Positions 1-7,574 of a stretch of DNA of 42,109 bases are shown here, piece after piece. Position 1 is the first letter of the stretch. Every line of letters begins with the position of its first letter. Below the pieces are notes generated by a model. The model did no database searches. It saw only the letters and a program-made list of their open reading frames with translations, and had not been told where the DNA came from. Position numbers and translations under genes: made by a program. This DNA is from Syntrophomonadaceae bacterium (lineage in GTDB: Bacteria; Bacillota; Dethiobacteria; DTU022). Where the stretch lies: positions 1-42,109 of the forward strand of contig PUKV01000169.1 in NCBI GenBank assembly GCA_003550645.1, given 5' to 3'.

Positions 1-2
1 CC

Positions 3-476
3 CGGGTTATGATCACAGATGAAGCAACAACGTCTTTAGATGTTACCCTGCAGGCCCAGGTTTTGCACTACTTAAAGAAGCACCTTGCAGATTGCTGTAT
101 GTCTATCTTGTTTATTACCCATGACCTGGCTGCGGCAGCGGCGGTTGCCGACCGGGTTGCGGTGATCTATGCGGGAAAAATAGTAGAAAGCGGGCCGTTG
201 AAAGCGGTTTTCAAGCAGCCCCTCCATCCCTACACCCGGGCTCTGCTGCGTTCCCACCCTTCCTTTTGCCCCGGGACATTGCAGCCGATTCAAGGCGGCC
301 CGCCCGACCTGGCTGCCCTGCCCGGCGGGTGCTCTTTTTTCCCGCGCTGCAATGAGGCAGTAGATATTTGCCTTAAAAAAGATCCGGAAGCAATGAAAAT
401 AGCTGCAGGGCGCCAGGCTGCCTGCCATCTTGTGAATAGCAGGACCTGCCCGGAAGGAGAGAGGGCCGTTTTATGA
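3..476 (+). CDS. Oligopeptide/dipeptide (or nickel) ABC transporter ATP-binding protein, OppD/DppD-like, C-terminal part (5' end outside window)
   Basis: Frame is open to the left edge (RVMITDEATTSLDVTLQAQVL = Walker B/D-loop); C-terminal oligo_HPY-type motif HPYTRALL...GCSFFPRC; stop overlaps the next ATG (ATGA). Confidence 0.9.
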   Translation, partial: RVMITDEATTSLDVTLQAQVLHYLKKHLADCCMSILFITHDLAAAAAVADRVAVIYAGKIVESGPLKAVFKQPLHPYTRALLRSHPSFCPGTLQPIQGGPPDLAALPGGCSFFPRCNEAVDICLKKDPEAMKIAAGRQAACHLVNSRTCPEGERAVL

Positions 477-1447
477 GCTTTTTAAGCGGACGCAGCCTGG
501 CCAAAAGTTATTTTATTACAAAAAGCCTATGGTATAAGGAGGAAATCCGGGCCGTTCATGAGGTCAGCATCGATCTGGATTTGGAAAACGAGCCGGGCCC
601 TGACCGTAAGGGGGGCAATGTCGGCCTGGTCGGGGAAAGCGGTTCCGGGAAAAGCACCCTGGCCCGCCTGCTTTCCCGTCTTGAAAGGCCTTCAGAAGGC
701 AGCCTCTATTTCCAGGAGAAAGAGATTGGCTACCTGCCGGAAAGCCTGCTTTTGCCCTTCAGAAGGGAGGTACAGGTAATTTTCCAGGATGCCGCCGCTT
801 CTTTAAACCCCCGGCATAGCGTGGAAAAGATCCTTTCTGAACCGCTGCGCAATTTTTTCCCTGGACTTAAGCGGAAAGAGCGCCTGGAAAGAATAGCTGA
901 AATCCTGCACCAGGTAGGGCTGTCGCCGGATCACTACTCTCGCTTTCCCCATGAGTTCAGCGGGGGGCAGAAACGGCGCCTGGCTATTGCCCGCGCCGTG
1001 ATTATCCATCCTTCCTTACTGGTTTGCGATGAGGTTACCTCCGGGCTGGATGTATCCCTGCAGGGGCAGCTGTTAAATCTCTTCCTGGAGTTGGGTGATA
1101 AGTTTGGTGTCCATTACCTGCTGGTGTCGCATGATCTCCCGGCGGTGCGCTACCTGTGCCGGCGGATCCTGGTCATGTATGCCGGCAGGATCGTGGAAGA
1201 TTTTCCGGTTGCAGATACAGGCTCCTCTGTTCACCCGTATACCAGGGCTTTGCTTGAGAGCGAACCGGTCCTGGACGGCTCTTTTTCGCCGCGTTTTTTA
1301 CCGGGTGAACCGCCGGACCCGTCGGCTTATCCACCGGGCTGCCCCTTCCATCCCAGATGCAGAGAAAGGAAAGCTTTATGCAGTGAAGTGCAGCCGGGGT
1401 TAAAGAAGGTGGGTGAAAATCACCGGGCCGCCTGCCACCTGGTCTGA
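473..1447 (+). CDS. Oligopeptide/dipeptide ABC transporter ATP-binding protein, OppF/DppF-like
   Basis: Walker A GESGSGKST, signature FSGGQKRR, Walker B LLVCDEVTSGLD, C-terminal HPYTRALL...GCPFHPRC. Confidence 0.92.
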   Translation: MSFLSGRSLAKSYFITKSLWYKEEIRAVHEVSIDLDLENEPGPDRKGGNVGLVGESGSGKSTLARLLSRLERPSEGSLYFQEKEIGYLPESLLLPFRREVQVIFQDAAASLNPRHSVEKILSEPLRNFFPGLKRKERLERIAEILHQVGLSPDHYSRFPHEFSGGQKRRLAIARAVIIHPSLLVCDEVTSGLDVSLQGQLLNLFLELGDKFGVHYLLVSHDLPAVRYLCRRILVMYAGRIVEDFPVADTGSSVHPYTRALLESEPVLDGSFSPRFLPGEPPDPSAYPPGCPFHPRCRERKALCSEVQPGLKKVGENHRAACHLV

Positions 1448-1704
1448 ACCGGTAAAAGCTCAGAGTGGTTTTGTCAAAAAGAACCCCTGGTAAGGGGCTT
1501 AAGCTGATTCACCGCCATTTTTGCTTATATATTTTTGCGGAAAAATTGTGATTTCGGGTCTCTAGATTAACAGCCTGATGTTAGCTAAACAGATAAGACA
1601 ATAATGCCCTAAAAAAGAGTGCTACCCGGTGGATAAAAAGAGTTATATGTAATGTCGGGATTATTAAAATATGAGTGCGCTTACTCTTAAAAGGAGGAGA
1701 AAAG

Positions 1705-3282
1705 ATGTTTAAGCAAAAAACCGTTATGTTAGCATTGATGGCCATTGCACTGCTTATCCTTTTGGGGGCGGCCGGCTGCGAGGAGGCAGAAGATCCCCTG
1801 GAAGACCTGGAAGGCGAAGCAGAGGAAATGGTTGAGGAAAACGGTGAAGAAGAGGATGATGTATTAACTATCGGGGCAGGCCGCGATTTCCATTACGGCC
1901 CGGAAGACCGGACCTACCTGCACGGCAGCACCAATGTCTGGGAAGGGTTAGTTTACCTGGATGATGAACTGGAGCCGGAGCCCTGGCTGGCGGAACAGTT
2001 CAGCGCTTCAGAAGACGGTAAAACCTGGACTTTCCAGCTCAGGGAAGGAGTGAGATTCCATGACGGCGCCTATTTTGATGCAGAAGCAGCCCGGGCCAAT
2101 ATTATCCGTTTAAGCGAGCACCCGCAGACTGCAGACAGCTATAAGTACATGGAAGAGGTGCGGGCAGCAGATACTTATACGCTTGAAATTGAACTGGACC
2201 GCCCCCTGCCTGCTTTCCCCGTCCTGATCAGCTATTTTCCGGGGGCCATGTTCAGCCCGGAAGTGATTGCAGATGAGGGGACAGACCTGGAAGCACCGGT
2301 AGGAACAGGGCCCTTTAAGTTTGAAAGTTACGGCGAAGATAAGATCTACCTTGAAGCATACGCGGAATACTGGAAAGGTGAACCGGGTGTTGACAGGGTG
2401 ATCTTTCATCATATTCCGGATGAGTCAACCCGGGTTTCTGCCCTGCAGGCCGGGGAAGTAGATGCCCTGGCCGATGTAGGAGTGATCCTTCCAGAACAGG
2501 TGCCTGAACTGGAAAATATTACGGGTATTGAACTGAAAACCGTACCGGTGCTCACTTCAATCTACATGTTTTTCCAGACTGCAAGCGCTCCGGTTGATGA
2601 TCCTGACGTCAGAAAAGGGATTTCCAAGCTCCTGGACCGGGAAGAGTTGGTTGATGCCCTGCTGGACGGTTACGGGGAGCCGGGCCGGGCGGTAATTACC
2701 CCCCTGGCTGAATACTGGTTGGATGAAGAAGTTTCCCGCTATGAACATGACCCGGAAGGAGCACAAAGCCTGCTGGAAGAGAGCCTCGATGGAGATGAGA
2801 AGCTGCAGATCCTGGTCAACTCCAGCTGGGCTGCCCGCTGGCCCATGTCTTCTATAGCGCAGTACCTGCTGACTGAACTGGACAAGCTTGGCATTGAGGC
2901 TGAGATTGAAACCATTGAAATGGGCGCCTATAATGAAAAGGTGCAGCAGGGCGATTTCCATATTTCTTTTTGCCCCTGGACCGGACAGGACCCCGATGAT
3001 TTCTTCAGTTCCTGGATCCTGACCGGGGCCGGTTTCAACCAGAGCAGGGGCGTGGACTTTTCCAGTGCCGAAGAAGATGAATTGATCGAAGCGGCAGTCC
3101 AGGAGATGGACCGGGAGAAAAGGCGCGAGCTTTACCTTGAGCTGCAGGACCTGGTGGAAGAAAAAGCACCCCTGGTCCCTGTTTACCATGATCTGACCAT
3201 TTATGCGACCAGGGATTACGTCAAAGACTTAGAAATGGACTTCAACTTCCGGCCGGACCTGTTCAAGGTTTCCCTGGATTAA
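1705..3282 (+). CDS. ABC transporter family 5 substrate-binding lipoprotein (peptide/nickel type)
   Basis: RBS aaggagga before ATG at 1705; lipobox LLGAAGC; SBP_bac_5-like body (PVGTGPFKFESY...YWKGEPGVDRVIF). Confidence 0.9.
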   Translation: MFKQKTVMLALMAIALLILLGAAGCEEAEDPLEDLEGEAEEMVEENGEEEDDVLTIGAGRDFHYGPEDRTYLHGSTNVWEGLVYLDDELEPEPWLAEQFSASEDGKTWTFQLREGVRFHDGAYFDAEAARANIIRLSEHPQTADSYKYMEEVRAADTYTLEIELDRPLPAFPVLISYFPGAMFSPEVIADEGTDLEAPVGTGPFKFESYGEDKIYLEAYAEYWKGEPGVDRVIFHHIPDESTRVSALQAGEVDALADVGVILPEQVPELENITGIELKTVPVLTSIYMFFQTASAPVDDPDVRKGISKLLDREELVDALLDGYGEPGRAVITPLAEYWLDEEVSRYEHDPEGAQSLLEESLDGDEKLQILVNSSWAARWPMSSIAQYLLTELDKLGIEAEIETIEMGAYNEKVQQGDFHISFCPWTGQDPDDFFSSWILTGAGFNQSRGVDFSSAEEDELIEAAVQEMDREKRRELYLELQDLVEEKAPLVPVYHDLTIYATRDYVKDLEMDFNFRPDLFKVSLD

Positions 3283-3597
3283 CGGATGCTGTAAAGGAAG
3301 CGGGCAGGAAGTATGATTACTGTATAAGTAAATGATTGGCAGGTTATCTGTGCAGGCCGGATCAAACTATGGAGCCGGCGGGCGTTACTTTAAAAACCGC
3401 TGCTGCCGGCTCTTTCAGGCCGGTTAAGAGGCGCAGCCATTCCGGTCCCGGGGTGGAAGCTGTTTGCGTCTGGAAAATAAATAAGCATCCGGTTCGTTTG
3501 TACTCGGCAGCGGTAGATTTGCGGGCTTGACAGCTCTGTTTTAGAAAAAGCGCAGTGGCTTGATGGATGGGACTGGAGTATGAAAAGGGTATAAAAA

Positions 3598-3672
3598 TGG
3601 CTGGGGCGGCAGGATTCGAACCTGCGCATGCGGGAACCAAAATCCCGTGCCTTACCGCTTGGCCACGCCCCA
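3598..3672 (-). tRNA. tRNA-Gln (anticodon TTG), CCA encoded
   Basis: Reverse complement TGGGGCGTGGCCAAGCGGTAAGGCACGGGATTTTGGTTCCCGCATGCGCAGGTTCGAATCCTGCCGCCCCAGCCA folds as a cloverleaf; TTG anticodon, GGTTCGAATCC T-loop. Confidence 0.95.
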
Positions 3673-3676
3673 GCAC

Positions 3677-3754
3677 TGGGGTGAGTGATGGGATTTGAAC
3701 CCACGACCTCCAGGGCCACAACCTGGCGCTCTAACCTACTGAGCTACACCCACC
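3677..3754 (-). tRNA. tRNA-His (anticodon GTG), CCA encoded, G-1:C73
   Basis: Reverse complement GGTGGGTGTAGCTCAGTAGGTTAGAGCGCCAGGTTGTGGCCCTGGAGGTCGTGGGTTCAAATCCCATCACTCACCCCA; loop TTGTGGC gives GTG. Confidence 0.94.
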
Positions 3755-3867
3755 ATATGCTTTTCTTTCAGTTGCGTTGTTAATTTTAGCATGCGCCTGC
3801 TGAAAAGTCAACGTTTGCAGCACCAATTAAACTTTCCTTGCTTTAAGGTTTAATCAGGCTGTGATAT

Positions 3868-3895
3868 TTGTTTTAGTTAACCTGTGAAATATAAT
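3868..3895 (+). promoter_or_regulatory. Putative sigma-A promoter of the LiaF-like gene (TTGTTT-N16-TATAAT)
   Basis: -35 TTGTTT at 3868-3873, -10 TATAAT at 3890-3895, upstream of ATG 3962. Confidence 0.5.
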
Positions 3896-3961
3896 AATAT
3901 GCTATACTGGTACATGATTTTGCACTGTATAAACAATAGACGGTCTGGAGGCTGATTCTTT

Positions 3962-4717
3962 ATGCGTATTCTTAGCGGCAGGTTTTTGCTTGGCATACTA
4001 ATCCTGGTTGTCGGGGTGATCCTGCTTTTAAACAACCTGGTTGAGGGGATTGATATTGACGTCAGGCAGGTTTTACACCTGTGGCCGGTGATACCGCTGG
4101 TGCTCGGGGGGAGCTGGCTGTTTGATGCTTTCAAGTCCACTTCTACTGGAGAGCAGCAGAAAGCTTTTTTCCCCTGGGGACAGTTTGTAACCTCCCTCAT
4201 TGCCATAGCGATCGGGGTAATTTTTCTCGGTCGAAACCTGGACCTGTTTTACGTGGATACCCGCATCTTTTGGAATTTGCTCTGGCCGGTGGTCCTGATT
4301 TTGATCGGGATCAGTCTCTTACGCGGTCGGGCTCTCAGTTCAGCAAAAGGCGGCCGGTTTGCTTTTATGGGCGGTTCTGAGGTCGGCGGTTCAGAGCCCT
4401 GGAAACTAGAAAGCGGCAGCTATTTTGCTTTCATGGGCGGGATTGAAATGGATTTAAGATCAGCTGAGCTTCCCGAGGGGGAAACCGTCCTTGATTTAAC
4501 TGCAATTATGGGTGGAATTGATGTAAAAGTGCCCCGGGACCTGGCTGTTATCTTTGACGGCAATGCCGTTTTGGGCGGAGTGACCTTTAAGGATCATGAA
4601 GACGGCGGCCTGATTGGCGGCCGGAAAATTGAAAGCAATGTCGAGGAAAATGCCTCTAAAGTCGTGCGCATCCAGGCCCGGGCCATCATGGGCGGCGTGG
4701 AAGTTAAAGAAGCTTGA
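3962..4717 (+). CDS. LiaF-like membrane protein (LiaI-LiaF-like TM region plus cell-wall-active antibiotic response C-terminal domain)
   Basis: Four predicted TM helices, then repeated (A/F)xMGG(I/S)(E/D)V motifs typical of LiaF/YvqF C-terminal domains. Confidence 0.78.
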   Translation: MRILSGRFLLGILILVVGVILLLNNLVEGIDIDVRQVLHLWPVIPLVLGGSWLFDAFKSTSTGEQQKAFFPWGQFVTSLIAIAIGVIFLGRNLDLFYVDTRIFWNLLWPVVLILIGISLLRGRALSSAKGGRFAFMGGSEVGGSEPWKLESGSYFAFMGGIEMDLRSAELPEGETVLDLTAIMGGIDVKVPRDLAVIFDGNAVLGGVTFKDHEDGGLIGGRKIESNVEENASKVVRIQARAIMGGVEVKEA

Positions 4718-4796
4718 AGTAAAAAAGTCTGCAGCAGTAAAGCAAGCTCTTCAGCACTTAAGACTGCATGCAATATCAAAGGCCGGCAATTATATA

Positions 4797-6335
4797 TTAA
4801 ATGCCGGCCACCCTGTTTTTTAGGGCAGCGAAAACTTTATCTTTGTCCAGGTGTGGTTTCAGGTGGTGGAGTTGGTCCAGGCAAATCGAGGCGCCGTAAT
4901 CCATACCCTGGCATCCGGCCAGCAGGACTACATCCTCCGGGGAAGCATTTTCAAGCCCCCGGGCGATGGCACCGGGCAGTTCTTCATATATTTCCACATC
5001 TATCCCTGCGTTTTCCATTACTTCTTCAAAAACCAGCCTTTCTTCTTCGCTGACCACATCTTTTTCATCGACGTGGGAAACACTGGTGGTGGCTATTACC
5101 TTATCCAATTCAAGCCTGGGAGCCCATTTGGCAATGGCTTCGGCGTTTTCCCGGTTGACGGTTACGCCCCGCCCGCCCCTGATCGCATAAACCAGGTGCA
5201 GGTTTTTGTAGTCCATCATCTGCAGGGTTTCTAAGGTGACGTTGATGTTGCCGTAATTGGCAAAATGATCGTCGATTACCTTGATGTCATCTTCAAAAAT
5301 AAGCTCAAATCTTCTTTCCACACCGCGAAATTCTTTTAACGCCTCCTGGATCACCCGGACCGGAATGCCCCGGAGCAGAGCGGCAAGGATTGCCGCCATG
5401 GCATTGTAGACGCTGTGCAGGCCAAGCACAGACAGCTCTACCTGGAAGGAGCCTGGATATCCGGCAAATATATCGGCCGGTTCTTTTTTCAGTATTTCAA
5501 TCTTAAACCGGGCTCTTCCGGTACTCAAGTCGAGGTTGGTTACCAGGCAGTCTGCTTCCCTGTTTTTAAGTCCGTAGGTAAAGACCCGGGCAGCGGTTTC
5601 ATTCTTTAGCGTGGAGCTGTAGGGGCAGTCCAGGTTTAAAACAGCCCAGCTGCCTTTTTTGGCATGGCGGATTAGACCGGCCTTGGCATTGAAATAGGCC
5701 TCAAAGGAGCCGTGCAGGTCGATGTGTTCGCGGCTAATGTTGTTCAAGACCACGGTATCGTAATCAATATTTCCTACTCTTTTCAGCTCCAGCCCGGAAG
5801 ATGAAACTTCCATGACGGCATGGGAAACCTTATTTTCCACCATCTGGCTGAAGATACGGTGCAGGTCCAGGGATTCGGGCGTAGTCAGGTCGGCAGGCCG
5901 CACTATATGGCCGGTTTTTACAATGACCGTCCCGATCAGGCCGGTATTCAGACCCTGCTTTTCCAGGATGGAGTTGAGCATGTAGGTGGTGGTGGTTTTG
6001 CCGTTGGTTGCCGTGACCCCGGTCACATGTATTTTTGAAGAAGGGTGATCGTAAAAAGTGTCGGCCAGGGCAGCCAGGGCGGCGCGGCTGTCGGCCACAC
6101 GGTACTGGGGTATGTCCAGGTCTTTTCGGATATATTCTACGACGGCTGCTGCGGCTCCTTTTTCGAGGGCCTGCTCAAGGTAGAGGTGGCCGTCTGTTTT
6201 GTAACCCTTAAGGCAGACAAAGAGGGAGCCTTCTTCTACCTGGCCCGAGTGGTAAGCCAGGTCCCGGATGTCCAGATCGAGCTCCGGGTTACCTTCTAAA
6301 AACGTTATGCTGTTTAACAATTCTTTAAGCTTCAA
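4797..6335 (-). CDS. Divergent MurE-like Mur ligase (UDP-N-acetylmuramyl-tripeptide synthetase family)
   Basis: Mur ligase P-loop GVTATNGKTTTTYML, TTPESLDLHRIFSQM, MEVSSSGLELKRV; C-terminal domain lacks the canonical DYAHTPD and DNPR motifs. Confidence 0.8.
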   Translation of the reverse strand: MKLKELLNSITFLEGNPELDLDIRDLAYHSGQVEEGSLFVCLKGYKTDGHLYLEQALEKGAAAAVVEYIRKDLDIPQYRVADSRAALAALADTFYDHPSSKIHVTGVTATNGKTTTTYMLNSILEKQGLNTGLIGTVIVKTGHIVRPADLTTPESLDLHRIFSQMVENKVSHAVMEVSSSGLELKRVGNIDYDTVVLNNISREHIDLHGSFEAYFNAKAGLIRHAKKGSWAVLNLDCPYSSTLKNETAARVFTYGLKNREADCLVTNLDLSTGRARFKIEILKKEPADIFAGYPGSFQVELSVLGLHSVYNAMAAILAALLRGIPVRVIQEALKEFRGVERRFELIFEDDIKVIDDHFANYGNINVTLETLQMMDYKNLHLVYAIRGGRGVTVNRENAEAIAKWAPRLELDKVIATTSVSHVDEKDVVSEEERLVFEEVMENAGIDVEIYEELPGAIARGLENASPEDVVLLAGCQGMDYGASICLDQLHHLKPHLDKDKVFAALKNRVAGI

Positions 6336-6551
6336 CTTTGTTCCCCCGCTGTAGTTGTCAGTATTATTGTAACTCTCAGGTACAGCCGCTAAGCCACGGG
6401 GTCAGATCCATCGTCTTTACTTTGGCCTAAACCGTGCTTTGAAAGGTTCAAACCGTCCCCATGGCGCTGCTGTTCATTCAACAGGTCGATAGTCTGAGTA
6501 ATTACTTTGTTTTGATCTAATTCGGCAGTGAAAAAAAAACTCCTCTATAAA

Positions 6552-6579
6552 ACAAAACCCGCCTATGAGCGGGTTTTGT
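6552..6579 (-). terminator. Rho-independent terminator downstream of the ferredoxin gene
   Basis: Perfect 11-bp stem ACAAAACCCGC/GCGGGTTTTGT with 6-nt loop; T-rich on the minus strand. Confidence 0.8.
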
Positions 6580-6602
6580 CTAAATGCAGTTATGTTGTTT
6601 TA

Positions 6603-6785
6603 TCAGGAGATCTCGATTGATTCAGTAGGGCATTCCTCGGCTGCTTCGCGGACGCTTTCCTCGTGTTCTGCAGGCACTGGATTTACCTTTACTTCTGCTA
6701 TTTCATCACCTAATTCAAAAACATCGGGACAGATATCCTCACAAATTCCGCATGCGCTGCAATCGTCGTTTACTTTGACTTCCAT
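6603..6785 (-). CDS. Monocluster 4Fe-4S ferredoxin
   Basis: DDCSACGICEDICPDVFEL...CPTESIEI; 60 aa; aaggaggc-type RBS on the minus strand upstream of ATG. Confidence 0.92.
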   Translation of the reverse strand: MEVKVNDDCSACGICEDICPDVFELGDEIAEVKVNPVPAEHEESVREAAEECPTESIEIS

Positions 6786-7074
6786 GCTGATGCCTCCTTA
6801 TCATTAATAGGGTTTTTCCATAAGTCTTATTCGCTAATTAATCCATTTTCCCTTTTTTTATAGCATATTTTTTATTAAATTGCATTCCCGGTAAGCGGTC
6901 TATAATTATAACTGTCAAACCTGCTTAGCCCGAAATGATTATGCTTGATATCAGGTTATAGCTTATAGTTACGGTTTAGTCAACCCTGAAACTAAAAGAG
7001 AGTTCTACCTCAATTTACGTGCCATCTTTGTTCCCATAAAAAGGGTTTATATTATGGTTACTCACCGCGAAAAA

Positions 7075-7137
7075 TGTGGATAATGCGATCTTGAAACGGT
7101 TATATCGGCATAAATCTGTGGATAACTTTGTGGATAC
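7075..7137. promoter_or_regulatory. Cluster of DnaA-box-like 9-mers (two exact, one 8/9)
   Basis: TGTGGATAA (complement TTATCCACA) at 7075-7083 and 7117-7125; TGTGGATAC at 7129-7137; all in the same orientation. Confidence 0.5.
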
Positions 7138-7301
7138 TGTTAACAGAACGGGCATTTGCCTTTTAAAAAGGTTGATTTGATGGCCTTTTAAGATCGAAAA
7201 TCTTTTATTAGTTAACATAATGTTATTTGCATAACTAGTTAACCTTACTATTAAACTGTGAAAAAAAGAACCCTGGCTTTTATTATTTGCACATTTTTAA
7301 C

Positions 7302-7343
7302 TTGTCAATAACAAGCAGTTGTGTTATTAATATTATTAATAAC
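7302..7343 (+). promoter_or_regulatory. Putative sigma-A promoter (TTGTCA-N17-TATTAA) overlapped by a 21-bp palindrome
   Basis: -35 at 7302-7307, -10 at 7325-7330; GTTATTAATATTATTAATAAC at 7323-7343 is a perfect palindrome around one central base. Confidence 0.5.
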
Positions 7344-7360
7344 TAAACGGGGGTGTTCCG

Positions 7361-7444
7361 GTGAGCCTTTATAGAGTGGTGTTAATTGCCGTAACTGCTT
7401 TAAGTTTGCTGTTGTTAATTGGGTGTAATACCGGTGGAGGCTGA
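7361..7444 (+). CDS. 27-aa lipoprotein-like small ORF (MSLYRVVLIAVTALSLLLLIGCNTGGG)
   Basis: GTG start after G-rich RBS-like acgggggtg; hydrophobic signal sequence with lipobox LLIGC; own promoter and terminator signals; not in the supplied ORF track. Confidence 0.5.
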   Translation: MSLYRVVLIAVTALSLLLLIGCNTGGG

Positions 7445-7497
7445 TAGGGTTTTATGATAAGAGCCGGTCGGCTCTAAAATAACTGGCAATAAAGAAT

Positions 7498-7551
7498 AAG
7501 CATCCGCTGTATGCCTTTGATCTTAACAGGGCATAACAGGGATGCTTTTTT
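7498..7551 (+). terminator. Rho-independent terminator downstream of the 27-aa ORF
   Basis: Nested stems AAGCATCC/GGATGCTT and TATGCC/GGCATA, followed by TTTTTT. Confidence 0.6.
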
Positions 7552-7574
7552 CAGTTTCAGGAACTGTTTCCAGG

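Noticed and set aside
3362-3721. Minus-strand ORFs 3362-3721 and 3390-3719 (119 and 109 aa)
   Set aside because: They read through tRNA-Gln and much of tRNA-His; no family signature, so chance ORFs
4851-6299. Plus-strand ORFs inside the MurE-like gene (e.g. 4851-5234, 5820-6038)
   Set aside because: Antisense shadow ORFs with compositional bias only; no RBS or recognisable domain
7015-7218. 67-aa minus-strand ORF over the DnaA-box cluster
   Set aside because: No recognisable domain; it overlaps the structured AT-rich region and is better explained as chance
7075-7350. Calling the DnaA-box cluster a chromosomal oriC
   Set aside because: No dnaA/dnaN/rpmH/gidA neighbours and only three boxes; reported as a DnaA-box cluster only
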